Source: Eublepharis macularius
Lineage: Eukaryota; Chordata; Lepidosauria; Squamata; Eublepharidae
Assembly (NCBI RefSeq): GCF_028583425.1
Contig: NC_072790.1
Location: 155,056,397-155,120,396 of the forward strand
Length of the DNA: 64,000 nt
Direction of reading: 5' to 3'
The notes under the pieces are model-generated. The model had not been told where the DNA came from. It made no database searches and worked only from the letters and a program-made list of their open reading frames with translations. Positions within the stretch are counted from its first letter, which is position 1. The number at the start of each line of letters is the position of its first letter. Made by a program: the position numbers and the translations under genes. Positions 23,193 to 33,337 of this stretch are shown here, piece after piece.

Positions 23193-23727
23193 GCTGGAGA
23201 ACAGCGACTTTCTGATCAGCAAGAAGGTATACTGGGATATTGTTGGCATATAAGAGGCACACAAAACCTTTCTCCTTTAAAGAAAAGCCTTTCCTGCATT
23301 TCCTGCCTTCTTAATTTTTAATTATAGATTTTACTCTTAATGTGGATCTTTACTTGTTTTTAACTAGCTAAGTCTGTCAATCAATTTGTTATGATGATCA
23401 TTTTATTATTTTGTTGTTCTGCTTCTCGGAACCTCTTTGTTAACATCTTATTTCTGCGGCTTTTTCAGACAGTTTCTGTACAATGACTTTCCTGTTATGG
23501 ATAGAATGTTTAAGTTTGATCAGCACATTATTCTTTGATATCATATGAAGTATCTCCATTTGAATGCAAGGAATGTGTGTATAGTGTGATTGTATATAAT
23601 ATAAACCCACAGTGTGTTGACAAACTCTAGAGACTTCATAGCAATGAAAGGGATAGGTTAGGCAGAATGGGAGCAGCTACAACCAGTCTGATTTATTTTA
23701 TTTTTTAAAAAATCTCATTCACACTAG
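23193..23727. other. Intergenic, no gene recognised
   Basis: AT-rich; may continue the old element interrupted by the short L1, since the sequence reads on across the duplication. Confidence 0.35.
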
Positions 23728-24003
23728 AAACATAGAGCTGGAGGTAACCCCAAGGATCATCTAGTGAACCCCTTGCACAATGCAGGAAATTCACAGGTTA
23801 CCCTCACACAAATACTCCCCCAGTGACCACTGCTCAATCCCCAGAGAAATGCAAAAACCCTCAGGATCTCTGGTCAATCTGGCCTGGAGGAAAATCCCTT
23901 CCTGATCCCCACATGGTTATATGCCCCCAAGTGAGCATATAAGAGAGGGCCACAAAAGCCAAGCACAGGCTTATCCCTTCCTGTCCTCCCTCTAAATTCA
24001 TCC
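23728..24003 (-). mobile_element. CR1-like LINE 3' region (minus strand)
   Basis: ACATAGAGCTGGAGGTAACC, ATCATCTAGTGAACCCC, and further in CTGGCCTGGAGGAAAATCCC follow the reverse of a common reptilian CR1 3' region. There is no coding frame. Confidence 0.5.
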
Positions 24004-24004
24004 T

Positions 24005-24072
24005 GATACGGCACTAACAGTGCAATCATAAGCAGAGTTACGCCAGGCTAAGCCCATTGAAATCAACCTGTA
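24005..24072. repeat. Short dispersed palindromic repeat (GTGCAATC...AAGCAGAGTTAC family)
   Basis: The core AGTGCAATCATAAGCAGAGT followed by TAAGCCCATTGAAATCAA recurs in degraded form near 28660, 38310-38400, 41710 and 42062. The spacing and self-complementarity suggest an old MITE. Class not established. Confidence 0.5.
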
Positions 24073-25204
24073 AATGGAGGTGGTGGCTTTCCCCAAACTA
24101 TGCAAATGGTCCAAGAATGAAATGAAACTTGATCCAGGATCTTTTATAATTCAATGTCACACATCAAGGCTAATGTGTATGAGGGGAGGAAACCTGCCAG
24201 GTCAGATCTTAGTCAAGCATCTTATTTCCTACAGTAGCCAACCAGAAGTACTGGATGGCTGACAGCAAGAGCACAGAGGCCAAAGCCCTTCTTTATTGCT
24301 ACTCCACCTCGAGAAGAAGCAGGGGCATAGAAATGAAAAGCAATGAGATAATTGCTTGGAAATGGAGTGTCCTTTGCTGACATGTTCACAACACAGAGGT
24401 TATTATGTGGGGTTCTCAGTATTTGTACATTATGTTTCTGTTTTTTATTTATTCTGGGCTGAAATTACCAGAGCCGTGCTGACTGACACCTTGTATACAG
24501 CAAAAGAGATTAGAACAAATCCACTTTATTTTGTCTGTTAAACACAGTAAACACTCATTTGTTTAAACAGAGATTAGTCAGAGATTTTGGGTGCCCTCTG
24601 ATGTACACAGGCCCATGAAATCAATGATGGCTGCACAGGAATAGTGCAGGTACCGTGTGTGTGTTGTGATCAAAATCCAAATATGAAGCAAACATATTCT
24701 GGAAACAACAAAATGGACCTTTTCACATTGAATAATCCTGTTGATCAATTGATTAGAAGCTTCCAATAACCCAATTTTTAAAAAATGAAAATGTGTGACT
24801 TGTTGCATGAGGCATCCTTCTACCACTGCAGAAGAATCCTGGAATGATGCAATCTAGTGAGGTAAGCAAGAGAAAACACTCCCTGTTTAATTGGTTAGAA
24901 CCTAATCATCAGCAGACTCATAAAAGCTCCTAGCCAGACACTAGAATGGAAACTTTACGATCTGACTGTGTCCCTTTTGTCACGCACAGACCTCTTGGGG
25001 GAGAAATATAACCTCAATGTAACAGACAGACAAATATTCCACCATGTTTTCTCCTCTTCAGACAGACCGACGGGATTTGAAAGGTGAAAGGGAATGCTGA
25101 GGAGTTTAGCAGTCAACAATCAACAGAAAAAGAGGAGTTGGGGTTGGAGGGAGAAGGGATACAGGGCATCCTTACTAGACAAGGAGTCCAGTAGGAACAG
25201 CAGT
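24073..25204. other. Intergenic, no gene recognised
   Basis: No coding pattern or clear element. Confidence 0.35.
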
Positions 25205-25209
25205 ATATG

Positions 25210-25886
25210 TGTCATGGGCCAGTCTGGGCTCAGTGAAAGTGAGGACTCCTCAGGAGGAGAGGAGCCTTGTGTAGCCAGCCTTAACTCAGCAGAAGCCGGC
25301 GATCAGGAAGAACAGCTGCTGGCTAATCAGAGTCCACAGCCAGCAGCTGAGAGTGAGCCATCGGCACCCTCCAGTTCCAACACCACAGGGGAAGCTTAGC
25401 CAGGGACTTCCAAAACCACAGGTGAAGCCCAGCCGGGGGCTTTCACCTCCCAGGTTCTCCCACAGCCACAGGGTGCCACAGATGAAGGCAGAGAGCTGAA
25501 CTTCAGGAGAGCGGGCACAGTGCTCGCCTCCTTGGCCGACGCCAATTGCTTGTGGATAGCAACAGTTAGCATCAGGATAGAGCCCCAAGCAGCTGGCTGC
25601 ATACCACACCTGGCTATAAAAGCCAGTCTAGAGGAACTGCTAGGCATGGAAGCAATGTGTTACATTCTTGCTACTGCCGTGACCACTCCCTTGAACCTTG
25701 CCTTGCTCCTGTAGCTTTGGACCATGCCTGGTCTCTACCTGCACCTACACCTGATATTACCAGTAACTGAACTACAGACCCCCTGACTTGGCTTTTGGAT
25801 TTTGGACTCATCTCTGGCTTGGGACTCGTGAGCTGACTTTGGACTGGACTTTGATAACTCTGCTTGGGCTGACCCAGCCCATGACA
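25210..25886 (+). mobile_element. Solo LTR, 677 bp, with 5-bp target duplication
   Basis: Begins TGTCATGGGC and ends GCCCATGACA, a 10-bp terminal inverted repeat with the TG...CA ends of LTR retroelements. It is flanked by the duplication ATATG at 25205-25209 and 25887-25891. A TATA-like TATAAAA at 25615-25621 would place a start site near 25645 and fits an LTR promoter in the plus orientation. No internal retroviral coding sequence remains, so it is a solo LTR produced by recombination. Gypsy-type or ERV origin cannot be decided. Frames across it (25094-25714) are not convincing genes. Confidence 0.82.
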
Positions 25887-26107
25887 ATATGATTTTATAT
25901 AGGCAGGGTTAGGGTGCTGTTCCTTAATTTAAAAAGCAAAACTTAATTGTTAAAGCTTTCTAGCATAAAGCACCTCCCAGCTCCAGTAATTTTATCAAAT
26001 ATCAGACTAGAATAGGAAGGCATTACAGGTCACACTTAGCAACTAAATAAACATGTTGTTGATTTTTCGTTATATGCTATTTCCATGTTATTCTCAACTT
26101 AGATGAC

Positions 26108-27389
26108 TAGGTTTCCCAGATGCCTGCCAGTGGTGGGAAAGCTCCTAGTATTTTCCCTCCATGCCTGCCAATTGACAGGAAGTGGCAAGCTGCCAGGCAA
26201 TCACTAGCAGGCAACTGTGGCAAGTATGCAAAATGAGCACGCTCACAATGGGGTGCAAAAACATCACTTCCAGAAGTGATATCATTGCGTTGACCATTGG
26301 AGTGCTCCCACAGGCCAATTCTGGCCCCAAATAGGCACTCCTGTGGCAAGTGTGAGGAATATGGATTTGAAGAAAGAGATTTTATATACCATTTCTGTGC
26401 CTTTCAGTATTATATGCACTTTTTCTATGCCCAGGAGCTATTGTAATATTTGTAATGCAACCTGCAAGAAAATGACATTTGAAACAAAGGACTAAAGAAG
26501 AATGTATGTTAAACATGTTAAACGCTGTGAGAACTGAGAACTAACAGTACATTGCTTGCAATATGATGTAGAGATGCACCTGTCACACATATGCTATACG
26601 ATTCTATACGATTCTAATACAAAAAGCTCTTTGTAAGAACTGTTAATGCAAAATGTTGCAAACTAGGTCAGCCAGAACTAGCAACATCTCTCTCAAGGCT
26701 GGGAAAGAGAGAGGTGGCAGAACTGGGGGCACATTACTTTCCACTCACAGAACCAAGCTCCTTGCAGGCTTCAAGGTTGCAAAGAAGCGGCTTCAGTGAC
26801 TTTTCGGTGCTGTTAAAAAAGTAACATTAGCAAAAGAGGGGGCAGGAATGAGCCCAGAAGAAGGAAGATGTTCTTCCTTCTTTCAGAGAAACAAGCCCAA
26901 GGACAGATAAAGAAATTGCAATCTTGCAAGTTCTCCAATCTTGCAAGTTGACCTAGATTGCTTCATCCAATTAGAGTACCCCTAGACAGATGGTGTCAAG
27001 AAAGGAGGCCCCCTTTCTTGACCCCTGGATTCTGTGAGCCAATAAGATAACAAATATTATCATTAGCCAAAAGGTATTAATTGCTTTGCACTGCTATTGT
27101 AGCTTGGATGAGCACTGAGCACGAGGAGACCTTCTACTCCTGTGTAAGAATTGCTCATCCGTTGTTTAATAAACAGTCTATTTTGCTTCAAATCAATAGG
27201 ACTCTGTAGTGTGTCTTTCTCATTGTGATTGGCTAAGAGGGACACCTAATGGCACCAAGTTTGTGCTTAACAAGTGCAATGACATCACTTCCAGAAGTGA
27301 CATTGTCGCATAGAGGCAAAGAAAAGAGCACCAGTAACTACTGTGCCCCCCCCTCCACAATTGGTTGCCAGGGAGACCTGACAACCCTA
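26108..27389. mobile_element. hAT-like MITE split by a solo LTR
   Basis: The left part (26108-26352) starts TAGGTTTCCCAGATGCC. The right part (27271-27389) ends with the inverse of TAGGGTTGTCAGGTC. Flanking octamers TAGATGAC (26100-26107) and CAAATGAC (27390-27397) match at 6 of 8 positions, as an aged hAT duplication would. The motif CATCACTTCCAGAAGTGA appears on both sides of the insert, consistent with the family's interior. Confidence 0.65.
26353..27270 (+). mobile_element. Probable solo LTR, 918 bp, inserted in the MITE
   Basis: Starts TGAGGAATATGG and is bounded by the 6-bp direct repeat CAAGTG (26347-26352 and 27271-27276). Removing it rejoins the MITE smoothly. An AATAAA at 27168-27173 sits about 100 bp from the right end, as in an LTR R/U5 region, and CCAAT-like sequence lies near 27040. 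The right end reads TTAA rather than CA, so the terminus is mutated or misplaced by a few bases. No coding sequence. Confidence 0.6.
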
Positions 27390-27397
27390 CAAATGAC

Positions 27398-27743
27398 TGA
27401 TTTCACACTCTGTAGGATCAAGAGAAAAGGGGTCTTGATTGGTAGATTATATGCTCTCTGGTACAGGATTAAGGAATCCTGGGTGTGTCAAAGAAGACAC
27501 ACTAAATAAAAGTAATCCACTTTACCTCACATACCAGAAGTTGACAGTCGACCTGGTGTGGTCAAATAAAAGAAGGGTAATGAGGTGGTTCACAAGTCTC
27601 CAGACAGAGGAACTTTTATTGGTAAAGGGGTAAAAAATAAAGTAACAAGCCTGGATCAGGGGTTGTGTGACATAAATTGGTGCCAGTGAGGTGGGATTAA
27701 TTTGAGAGACACATTAGACAAAAGAGAGTGACAGAATGGAATC
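27398..27743. other. Intergenic, no gene recognised
   Basis: Short stretch between two MITEs; nothing supportable. Confidence 0.35.
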
Positions 27744-27751
27744 AGAAACAG

Positions 27752-28120
27752 ATAGGGCTCCCAGTCCCCACCCCTGATGGAGGTGGGGGATCCCCCGCTC
27801 CCAGCCTCTGCCCCTGCCGCTACTCACCTGGCCAGCGAGGGGGAAGGCCCACGGAATTGGCCCAGGAGGCAAAACATCTCCAGGGACAGTGCTCAGCAGG
27901 TGCATTCCTGCTGGGCACAACAATATCACTTCCTCAAGTGATGTCATCATGCCCAGTGGGTGTCCCCCTGTGCTTCACAGGGGCCCAATTTGGCCACTGT
28001 GAAGCACAGGAGCATGCCTGACGCTGGGTGCACCCCAACACTTTACACGCGCTTAAGATTACCCCTGGTAAGTTCCAGGTCCCACTTCCCACTGGGAGGG
28101 TAAGGAGACCCGGCAACCCT
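27752..28120. mobile_element. hAT-like MITE, third copy of the TAGGGTTGCC family
   Basis: Left end ATAGGGCTCCCAGTCCCC, right end the inverse of AGGGTTGCCGGGTCTCC. Flanking octamers AGAAACAG (27744-27751) and AGAGACAG (28121-28128) differ at one base. The interior is GC-rich and contains a short inverted segment around the repeated CACAGGGGCCC/CTGTGAAGCACAG motifs. Confidence 0.65.
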
Positions 28121-28128
28121 AGAGACAG

Positions 28129-29507
28129 GGCAAATTTAAAACACCTTGCCGGAAAACAAAACAGTAATTTCTGGGATAAAAGTTTGGTGATTTGTGGACA
28201 TAAGCAGTCTAACAGTGAAGATAAATCACCTGGTAAAAGATAGTGGGTAAAGTTGGGAATTAAAGAGGGAGAAAATGATTTCAAATTAAATGATTTCAAA
28301 CTGCAAAGAATTAATTTGTGCTAAACAAAGAGGGTGGAATCTTCTGTCCATCACACCTGATTTCATGTCTGAATTTCTGACATGACACTCTTGCAAAAAT
28401 CCGCTCCACTTGGGTTTTCCTCCGGGAGCTCGGGAGTGGAGGGGGCATGTCAGAGCAGCAGCAGCAAGGACAGGAGGGAGTCAGCGAGGGGAGCCCAAAG
28501 AGAGCCAAGCCTGAAGCTGACAGGTGGCCAGCAGCAGCAGCAAAAGGCTGTCTTTGGGTTTTCCTCTGGGAGCTTGGGAGCGGGCCCAACTACAGTTTCC
28601 AGATAAACTTGCAGGAACACAACACATATCAGGCATCTCATGTAGTTTAGCTCACGCACTGCAATCCTAAGCAGAGTTTTTTAAGGATTGCACTGTCAAT
28701 GTGGGGTGGCCTGGAATTCTTCACACTACAGAGACCAGTTCCCTTGGATGAAAAGGCTGCTTCAAAGCATCTATGGTACCATAGCCCACTGAACTCCTGC
28801 CCCTCAACAAAATCCACCTTCCCCACTACCACCAAATCTCCAGGAACTTTCCAAGGCTGAGAGGATAACCCCAGAGCAATGTCTGGGAGATTTCCCTATA
28901 GCACCTCTTTCTCAGAAGCGATGAAGAAAATCTTCCTGTCACACCCAGCCTAAGAGTGTACCTCCTAGCAAGAAACTCCTTGTTTTATTTATTATTCATT
29001 TTGCATGAAAGAATATGAGCTAAAAGTGGGATGTTGTGAGGAAGTGATTCAGGTATCATGAGTTGTTGGCTTTTGTACTCGTCCCCTAATTTAAAAAATA
29101 ATCAGCCCTATTAAATTGCTAAGAGAGCCTATAAGCTTCTTTAATTACTTGCTTGTTGATGAAGTTGGCTCACATCAGTGAGGGCTACTCACAACATCTG
29201 TTGCATACTATGGAAAGGACTACAAGAATCCATTTCATCTAGTCCATGAATACTGATGCCAAAATAAACCTGTTTGCTTTGTTTTTAAGGAGCCACAAAA
29301 TTCCTTTTTGTTTTTTTGTTGAAGACATGGCTACCCCTCAAGATTTTTTTTTTTTTATTGAACAAGCTGGTGGCATTACTGGCTCTGCTATCTTGAAAGA
29401 ACATTAACAGCTGGACCAAACTGAGTGTGAACTGCTGGTTGTGGTCACAAGAGCATTTTATACCTATTTCAAGATACCTCAGATGCAAGTTATGAAAGAT
29501 CAAGCCC
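28129..29507. other. Intergenic; repeat scraps only
   Basis: A copy of the palindromic GTGCAATC family lies near 28655-28700, and a degraded MITE end near 28810-28860. No gene. Frames around 28382-28659 on both strands are shadows of a CAG-rich, GC-biased tract. Confidence 0.4.
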
Positions 29508-29972
29508 TCACTTGGACAGAACATCTGCAGTCATTGTATAAAATATATTGTTTTTGTTTTCAGGTAACTTCTTTGGTCCTTTTCCCACTGGGACTTTAAA
29601 GTGTTTCAGTATCTGCTCTGTTTCCCATGTTTCCAGGAGTTTTATTCTTGTAACGTAGACATCGGATGCAGTACTGATGTTTGTCCGTGGTATCCCCAAT
29701 TTCCCCCCCTGCAAACATACCACAATGTTATTTTGAAGCCGCTGCCAAGTTGCATGTGGCCTGATTAATGTCAGTGTGTATTCTTCTTCTGCTTCTCTTA
29801 TCCCCTCTCTTCTTTTCCCTGGGAGCTGATTGGTTTGTGTGGAATTAACCACTCCCACCCAGCTCAGCTCTCTGAACTCATTTTCTGCCATTTTTATCAG
29901 TAAAGTGAGGTAAGGGTCATAAGGCTGCTGCTCCATTGACTTCCTTCCACCTGGGTATGCAAGCACTCTCAT
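29508..29972 (-). CDS. Unidentified 154-codon open frame
   Basis: An open frame on the minus strand beginning MRVLAYPGGRKSME and ending TADVLSK. Composition is protein-like (balanced charge, a glutamate-rich segment REAEEEYTL, no low-complexity tract). I recognise no domain, signal peptide or membrane segment, and see no splice or promoter context. In 64 kb of repeat-rich DNA one or two frames of this length are expected by chance, so a real gene is not established. Confidence 0.15.
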   Translation of the reverse strand: MRVLAYPGGRKSMEQQPYDPYLTLLIKMAENEFRELSWVGVVNSTQTNQLPGKRREGIREAEEEYTLTLIRPHATWQRLQNNIVVCLQGGKLGIPRTNISTASDVYVTRIKLLETWETEQILKHFKVPVGKGPKKLPENKNNIFYTMTADVLSK

Positions 29973-30955
29973 TTTTTTTTCAAAGCCAGTAAGGATTCCT
30001 AAGATCGCTGCTTATTCCCTGCTGGCTTTAAAAGCCAGGAAAGGGTTAAACGGCTGCTTCCTCCCTTGGAGTATGCACATGCTCTTTTTTTAAAGGCAAG
30101 AATGGGTTGTAATGTTGTAACATTGTAACATTATTGCACACGCCTCCTGGCTTTAAAAGCCAGGAAAAGATTAAATACCAGGCAAGCCTCCCTGAATACA
30201 GAACTAATCAAAGTGGAACCCCACAACTCAGGAAAAAGAAATTATTATGCACAATGGTACAAAAGACTTGTATTGAAATAAAGCGAACAAGTGCTTAATA
30301 AATATGTTTTAACAATAACATCAAGTATCTTATATTGACTATATGCAATGTCCAAATTCTAATACAAAAATATTTTTCCATATATTCATTCAAATATAGG
30401 CAATGGAGATCAAATTCATATATAAGTCCAACTGCACCTTCTGATGTGTTTCTTTTTTCTTCTAGGTGCGTGGATCCAGGGTGTTCCTGAGAACGTATAT
30501 ATAGCAATCTACAAATTAATAATACAATAAAGAATCAGCAGACACACTTGTAGAGCTCTTGTGTGTCTGTCTTGGCACACCCAGAATCAAGATTGTTGGT
30601 GGAAATGGTGACAGAACCCCTGATGAAATTGTTCCATATGAAACAAGTGTATTGTAACTGTTCACTTGTCAGGTTCTAAACAGGACCAGCTCCTGTCTTT
30701 TCTGGATCCACCTATAAGCAAGAAAAAGGTTTCATACTGGAGAATCTGATACTCAAGACAGTAGTTTTTGACCTGTCTTTCATCTATCTGTGTAAGCTAT
30801 ACATAAGTGTGAAAAGGGCCTTTGTAAAGTTTTGAGACCGCACCAGAAAGTCAAGGGTATAAATCTGCTTTATTTGTGCTGCAGCCTCTGTTCATCGCCA
30901 TTTCCCCCCAGAACATGCCTAGTATGTCTGCTCAGAAAAAGGTATATGCTACCTG
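29973..30955. repeat. Region with local direct repeats around GGCTTTAAAAGCCAG
   Basis: CTGGCTTTAAAAGCCAGGAAA occurs around 30022 and 30147, each followed by a similar GATTAAA/GGTTAAA segment, with a third degraded relative near 29980. The units are about 120 bp apart and have a near-palindromic core. 30270-30640 looks like an old AT-rich retroelement end of unknown class. Confidence 0.4.
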
Positions 30956-32174
30956 TAGGATTGTGAACTCCAGGTTGGAAAATACCTGGCGGGTTCGGGG
31001 TGGAGCCTGGGGAGGGTGGGATTTTGGAAGGAGCCACAACAGAATATATCATAAAGTCCACTCTCAAAAGCAGCCATTTTCTACAGGGGAATGGATCAAT
31101 GTAGTCTGGAGCTCAGTCGTAATTCCAGATTTCCTGGTCCTACCTGGAAATGCACAAGAAAAGCTCTCTTGTGGATGCTATTAAGCAACAATAAACTAAT
31201 TTACTCTCATTTAAAGTGCTCAGTGCTCAATGTGCATATTCCAAAGAACTGTTACAGTCATAAATACACAATGATACAATAAATGATTACACATAAATCA
31301 AGTCTGACCAATTCATGTACCACATCAATCCATACATGCCTACCTGGAAATGTACAAGAAAAGCTCTCTTGTGGATGCTATTAAGCAACAATAAACTAAT
31401 TTACTCTCATTTAAAGTGCTCAGTGCTCAATGTGCATATTCCAAAGAACTGTTACAGTCATAAATACACAATGATACAATAAATGATTACACATAAATCA
31501 AGTCTGACCAATTCATGTACCACATCAATCCATACATGCCTACCTGGAAATGTACAAGAAAAGCTCTCTTGTGGATGCTATTAAGCAACAATAAACTAAT
31601 TTACTCTCATTTAAAGTGCTCAGTGCTCAATGTGCATATTCCAAAGAACTATTACAGTCATAAATACACAATGATACAATAAATGATTACACATAAATCA
31701 AGTCTGACCAATTCATGTACCACATCAATCCATACATGCGTCTATGCAGTCTATACAGTCCATAAAGATTTTACTGCTCAATTTCGTTGTAGTTCTCTGT
31801 GGTTGCAAGTTCATTAATCCACAAGTATCATGACTCAGTCCAATCAGATAACATTAATCAGCTTCTATGCAGCAATAATAGAATAATAAAAATCTTTATG
31901 GACTGTATAGACTGCATAGACACATGTATGGATTGATTTGGTACATGAATTGGTCAGACATGATTTGTGTGTAAACATTTATTGTATCATTGTGTATTTA
32001 TGACTGTAACAGTTCTTTGGAATTTGCACATTGAGCACTTTAAATGAGAGTAAATTAGTTTATTGTTGCTTAACAGCATTCACGAGAGAGCTTTTGTTAT
32101 ACCTTTAAGTGGTGGTGCTCTTGAGAGTAACTGCTTCTTTAATCTTTGGTCCTACCTGGACATGGCCAACCCTA
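30956..32174. mobile_element. hAT-like MITE split by a repeat-array insertion
   Basis: Left part (30956-31148) starts TAGGATTGTGAACTCCAGG. The right part (to 32174) ends with the inverse of TAGGGTTGGCCATGTCC. It resembles the MITE at 53278-53485 in the other orientation (GGTGGAGCCTGGGGAGGGTG, GCAGCCATTTTCTACAGGGG). The flanking octamers share only GCTAC. Confidence 0.55.
31149..32146. repeat. Three tandem 200-bp units plus an inverted copy, flanked by a 14-bp duplication
   Basis: Units start at 31141, 31341 and 31541 with a period of exactly 200 bp and only a few differences. Beyond 31741 a further 30 bp continue. After a spacer of about 117 bp, 31889-32105 is the inverse complement of 31551-31771 with modest divergence, giving a potential hairpin with arms over 200 bp. 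TGGTCCTACCTGGA flanks the whole block (31135-31148 and 32147-32160) and looks like a target duplication inside the MITE. Each internal junction also carries CCTACCTGGA. The element is not one I can name. Confidence 0.75.
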
Positions 32175-32664
32175 GCTACTCAGACACTAACAGGAACATA
32201 TACCACATTCTTATTTATTTCCTTGATGATAATTCCATGGAGTGAGTGTTCAAGAACGCTTATACTGGAAAAAATATTGTAAGTCTTTAAATTGCCACTG
32301 CATTTGTGTTCCTAGCAACTGTTAATTTGTAACAGTGTGCCTGTCTAAAGTATTTCAAACTTTTAATAAATTGTGAAGAGAGTTAAAGACTGTAGTAAAG
32401 ATTCTTCCTGAACAAAGAAATGCAACTCTTATATAAAACCATATTGCACACATTTTTAATAATGGTAACCTAACTACTACATGATGTGCAGTGTCTTTAT
32501 TATCAAAGATTCATTACTTTGCAGACTAGTACATTCCTTAACATTGTGGCACTAAACCCACAAAAGATGCAGCTAACTTCCCAGAGAGGCAAAGTATGCA
32601 TCAAATGATGTACACAAGAGGATTGTGGGAGGTGGGCAATGATGCTCCCACATATGTCCATGCA
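32175..32664. other. Intergenic, no gene recognised
   Basis: AT-rich; no feature supportable. Confidence 0.4.
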
Positions 32665-32672
32665 CACATAGG

Positions 32673-33329
32673 CAGGGCCGGATTGAGGGGGGGTAGCCTG
32701 CCCCCGGCACCGCCAAAGAGGGGGCGCCAGGCGCGGCTGCCAGCTGCCCGGGAGGCTGAGTGCAGGGTTGGGAGACCCTCACCGGCCCCGCCGATGGGGC
32801 AGCTGGCTGGCTTGCCGCGCAGGACCTCCCAGCCCTGCGCTCAGCCACCAGCACGGCAAGCCAGCTGCCCCAGCGCACGCCCTCGCCGCCGCCAGCTCCA
32901 CGGCTCACCATGTGCTGGGGCGGCCGGCACAGGGCAGTGGGGCACACTAACTGCGCAGAGGGCCTCCTAGCCATGTGCTCAGCTGGCCACGCGGCAAGCC
33001 GGCCACCCCAGCACCTGGTGAGCCATTGAGCTGTCGCCAGCGAGAGCGGGTGCTGGGGCAGCTGGCTTGCTGCGCAGGGTGGCTGAGCACAGGGCTGGGA
33101 GGTCCTGCGCAGCAAGCCAGCCAGCTGCCCCAGCGCACACCCGCGCTGCCACCAGTTCCATGGCTCACCAGGCACTGGGGTGGCCGGCTTGCTGCGCATG
33201 GCGCCCACCCTCCATGATGTCACAAAAGTGACGTCATCACGCAGCGCCTGGAGCGCGCATGCGCTCTGCGCACGTGGAGCACCCAGGCAAGGTTTGCCCC
33301 GGGTGTCCGCGCGCCTGGATCCGGCGCTG
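32673..33329. mobile_element. GC-rich non-autonomous hAT element, 657 bp
   Basis: The ends CAGGGCCGGATTGAGG (32673) and the inverse of CAGCGCCGGATCCAGG (33329) form terminal inverted repeats. The flanking octamers CACATAGG (32665-32672) and CACATAGT (33330-33337) match at 7 of 8. The interior is very CpG-rich and made of direct and inverted copies of a block containing GGCAGCTGGCTTGCTGCGCA-like sequence. That produces overlapping long frames on both strands (to 253 codons) that are not genes. Confidence 0.8.
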
Positions 33330-33337
33330 CACATAGT

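Noticed and set aside
25094-25714. Overlapping frames of 64-107 codons with Ser/Glu-rich product
   Set aside because: They fall across the solo LTR, on both strands, and show no retroviral or host domain.
32573-33334. 253-codon frame on the minus strand and companions on the plus strand
   Set aside because: They lie within the hAT element's GC-rich internal repeats, overlap on both strands and have no recognisable domain.
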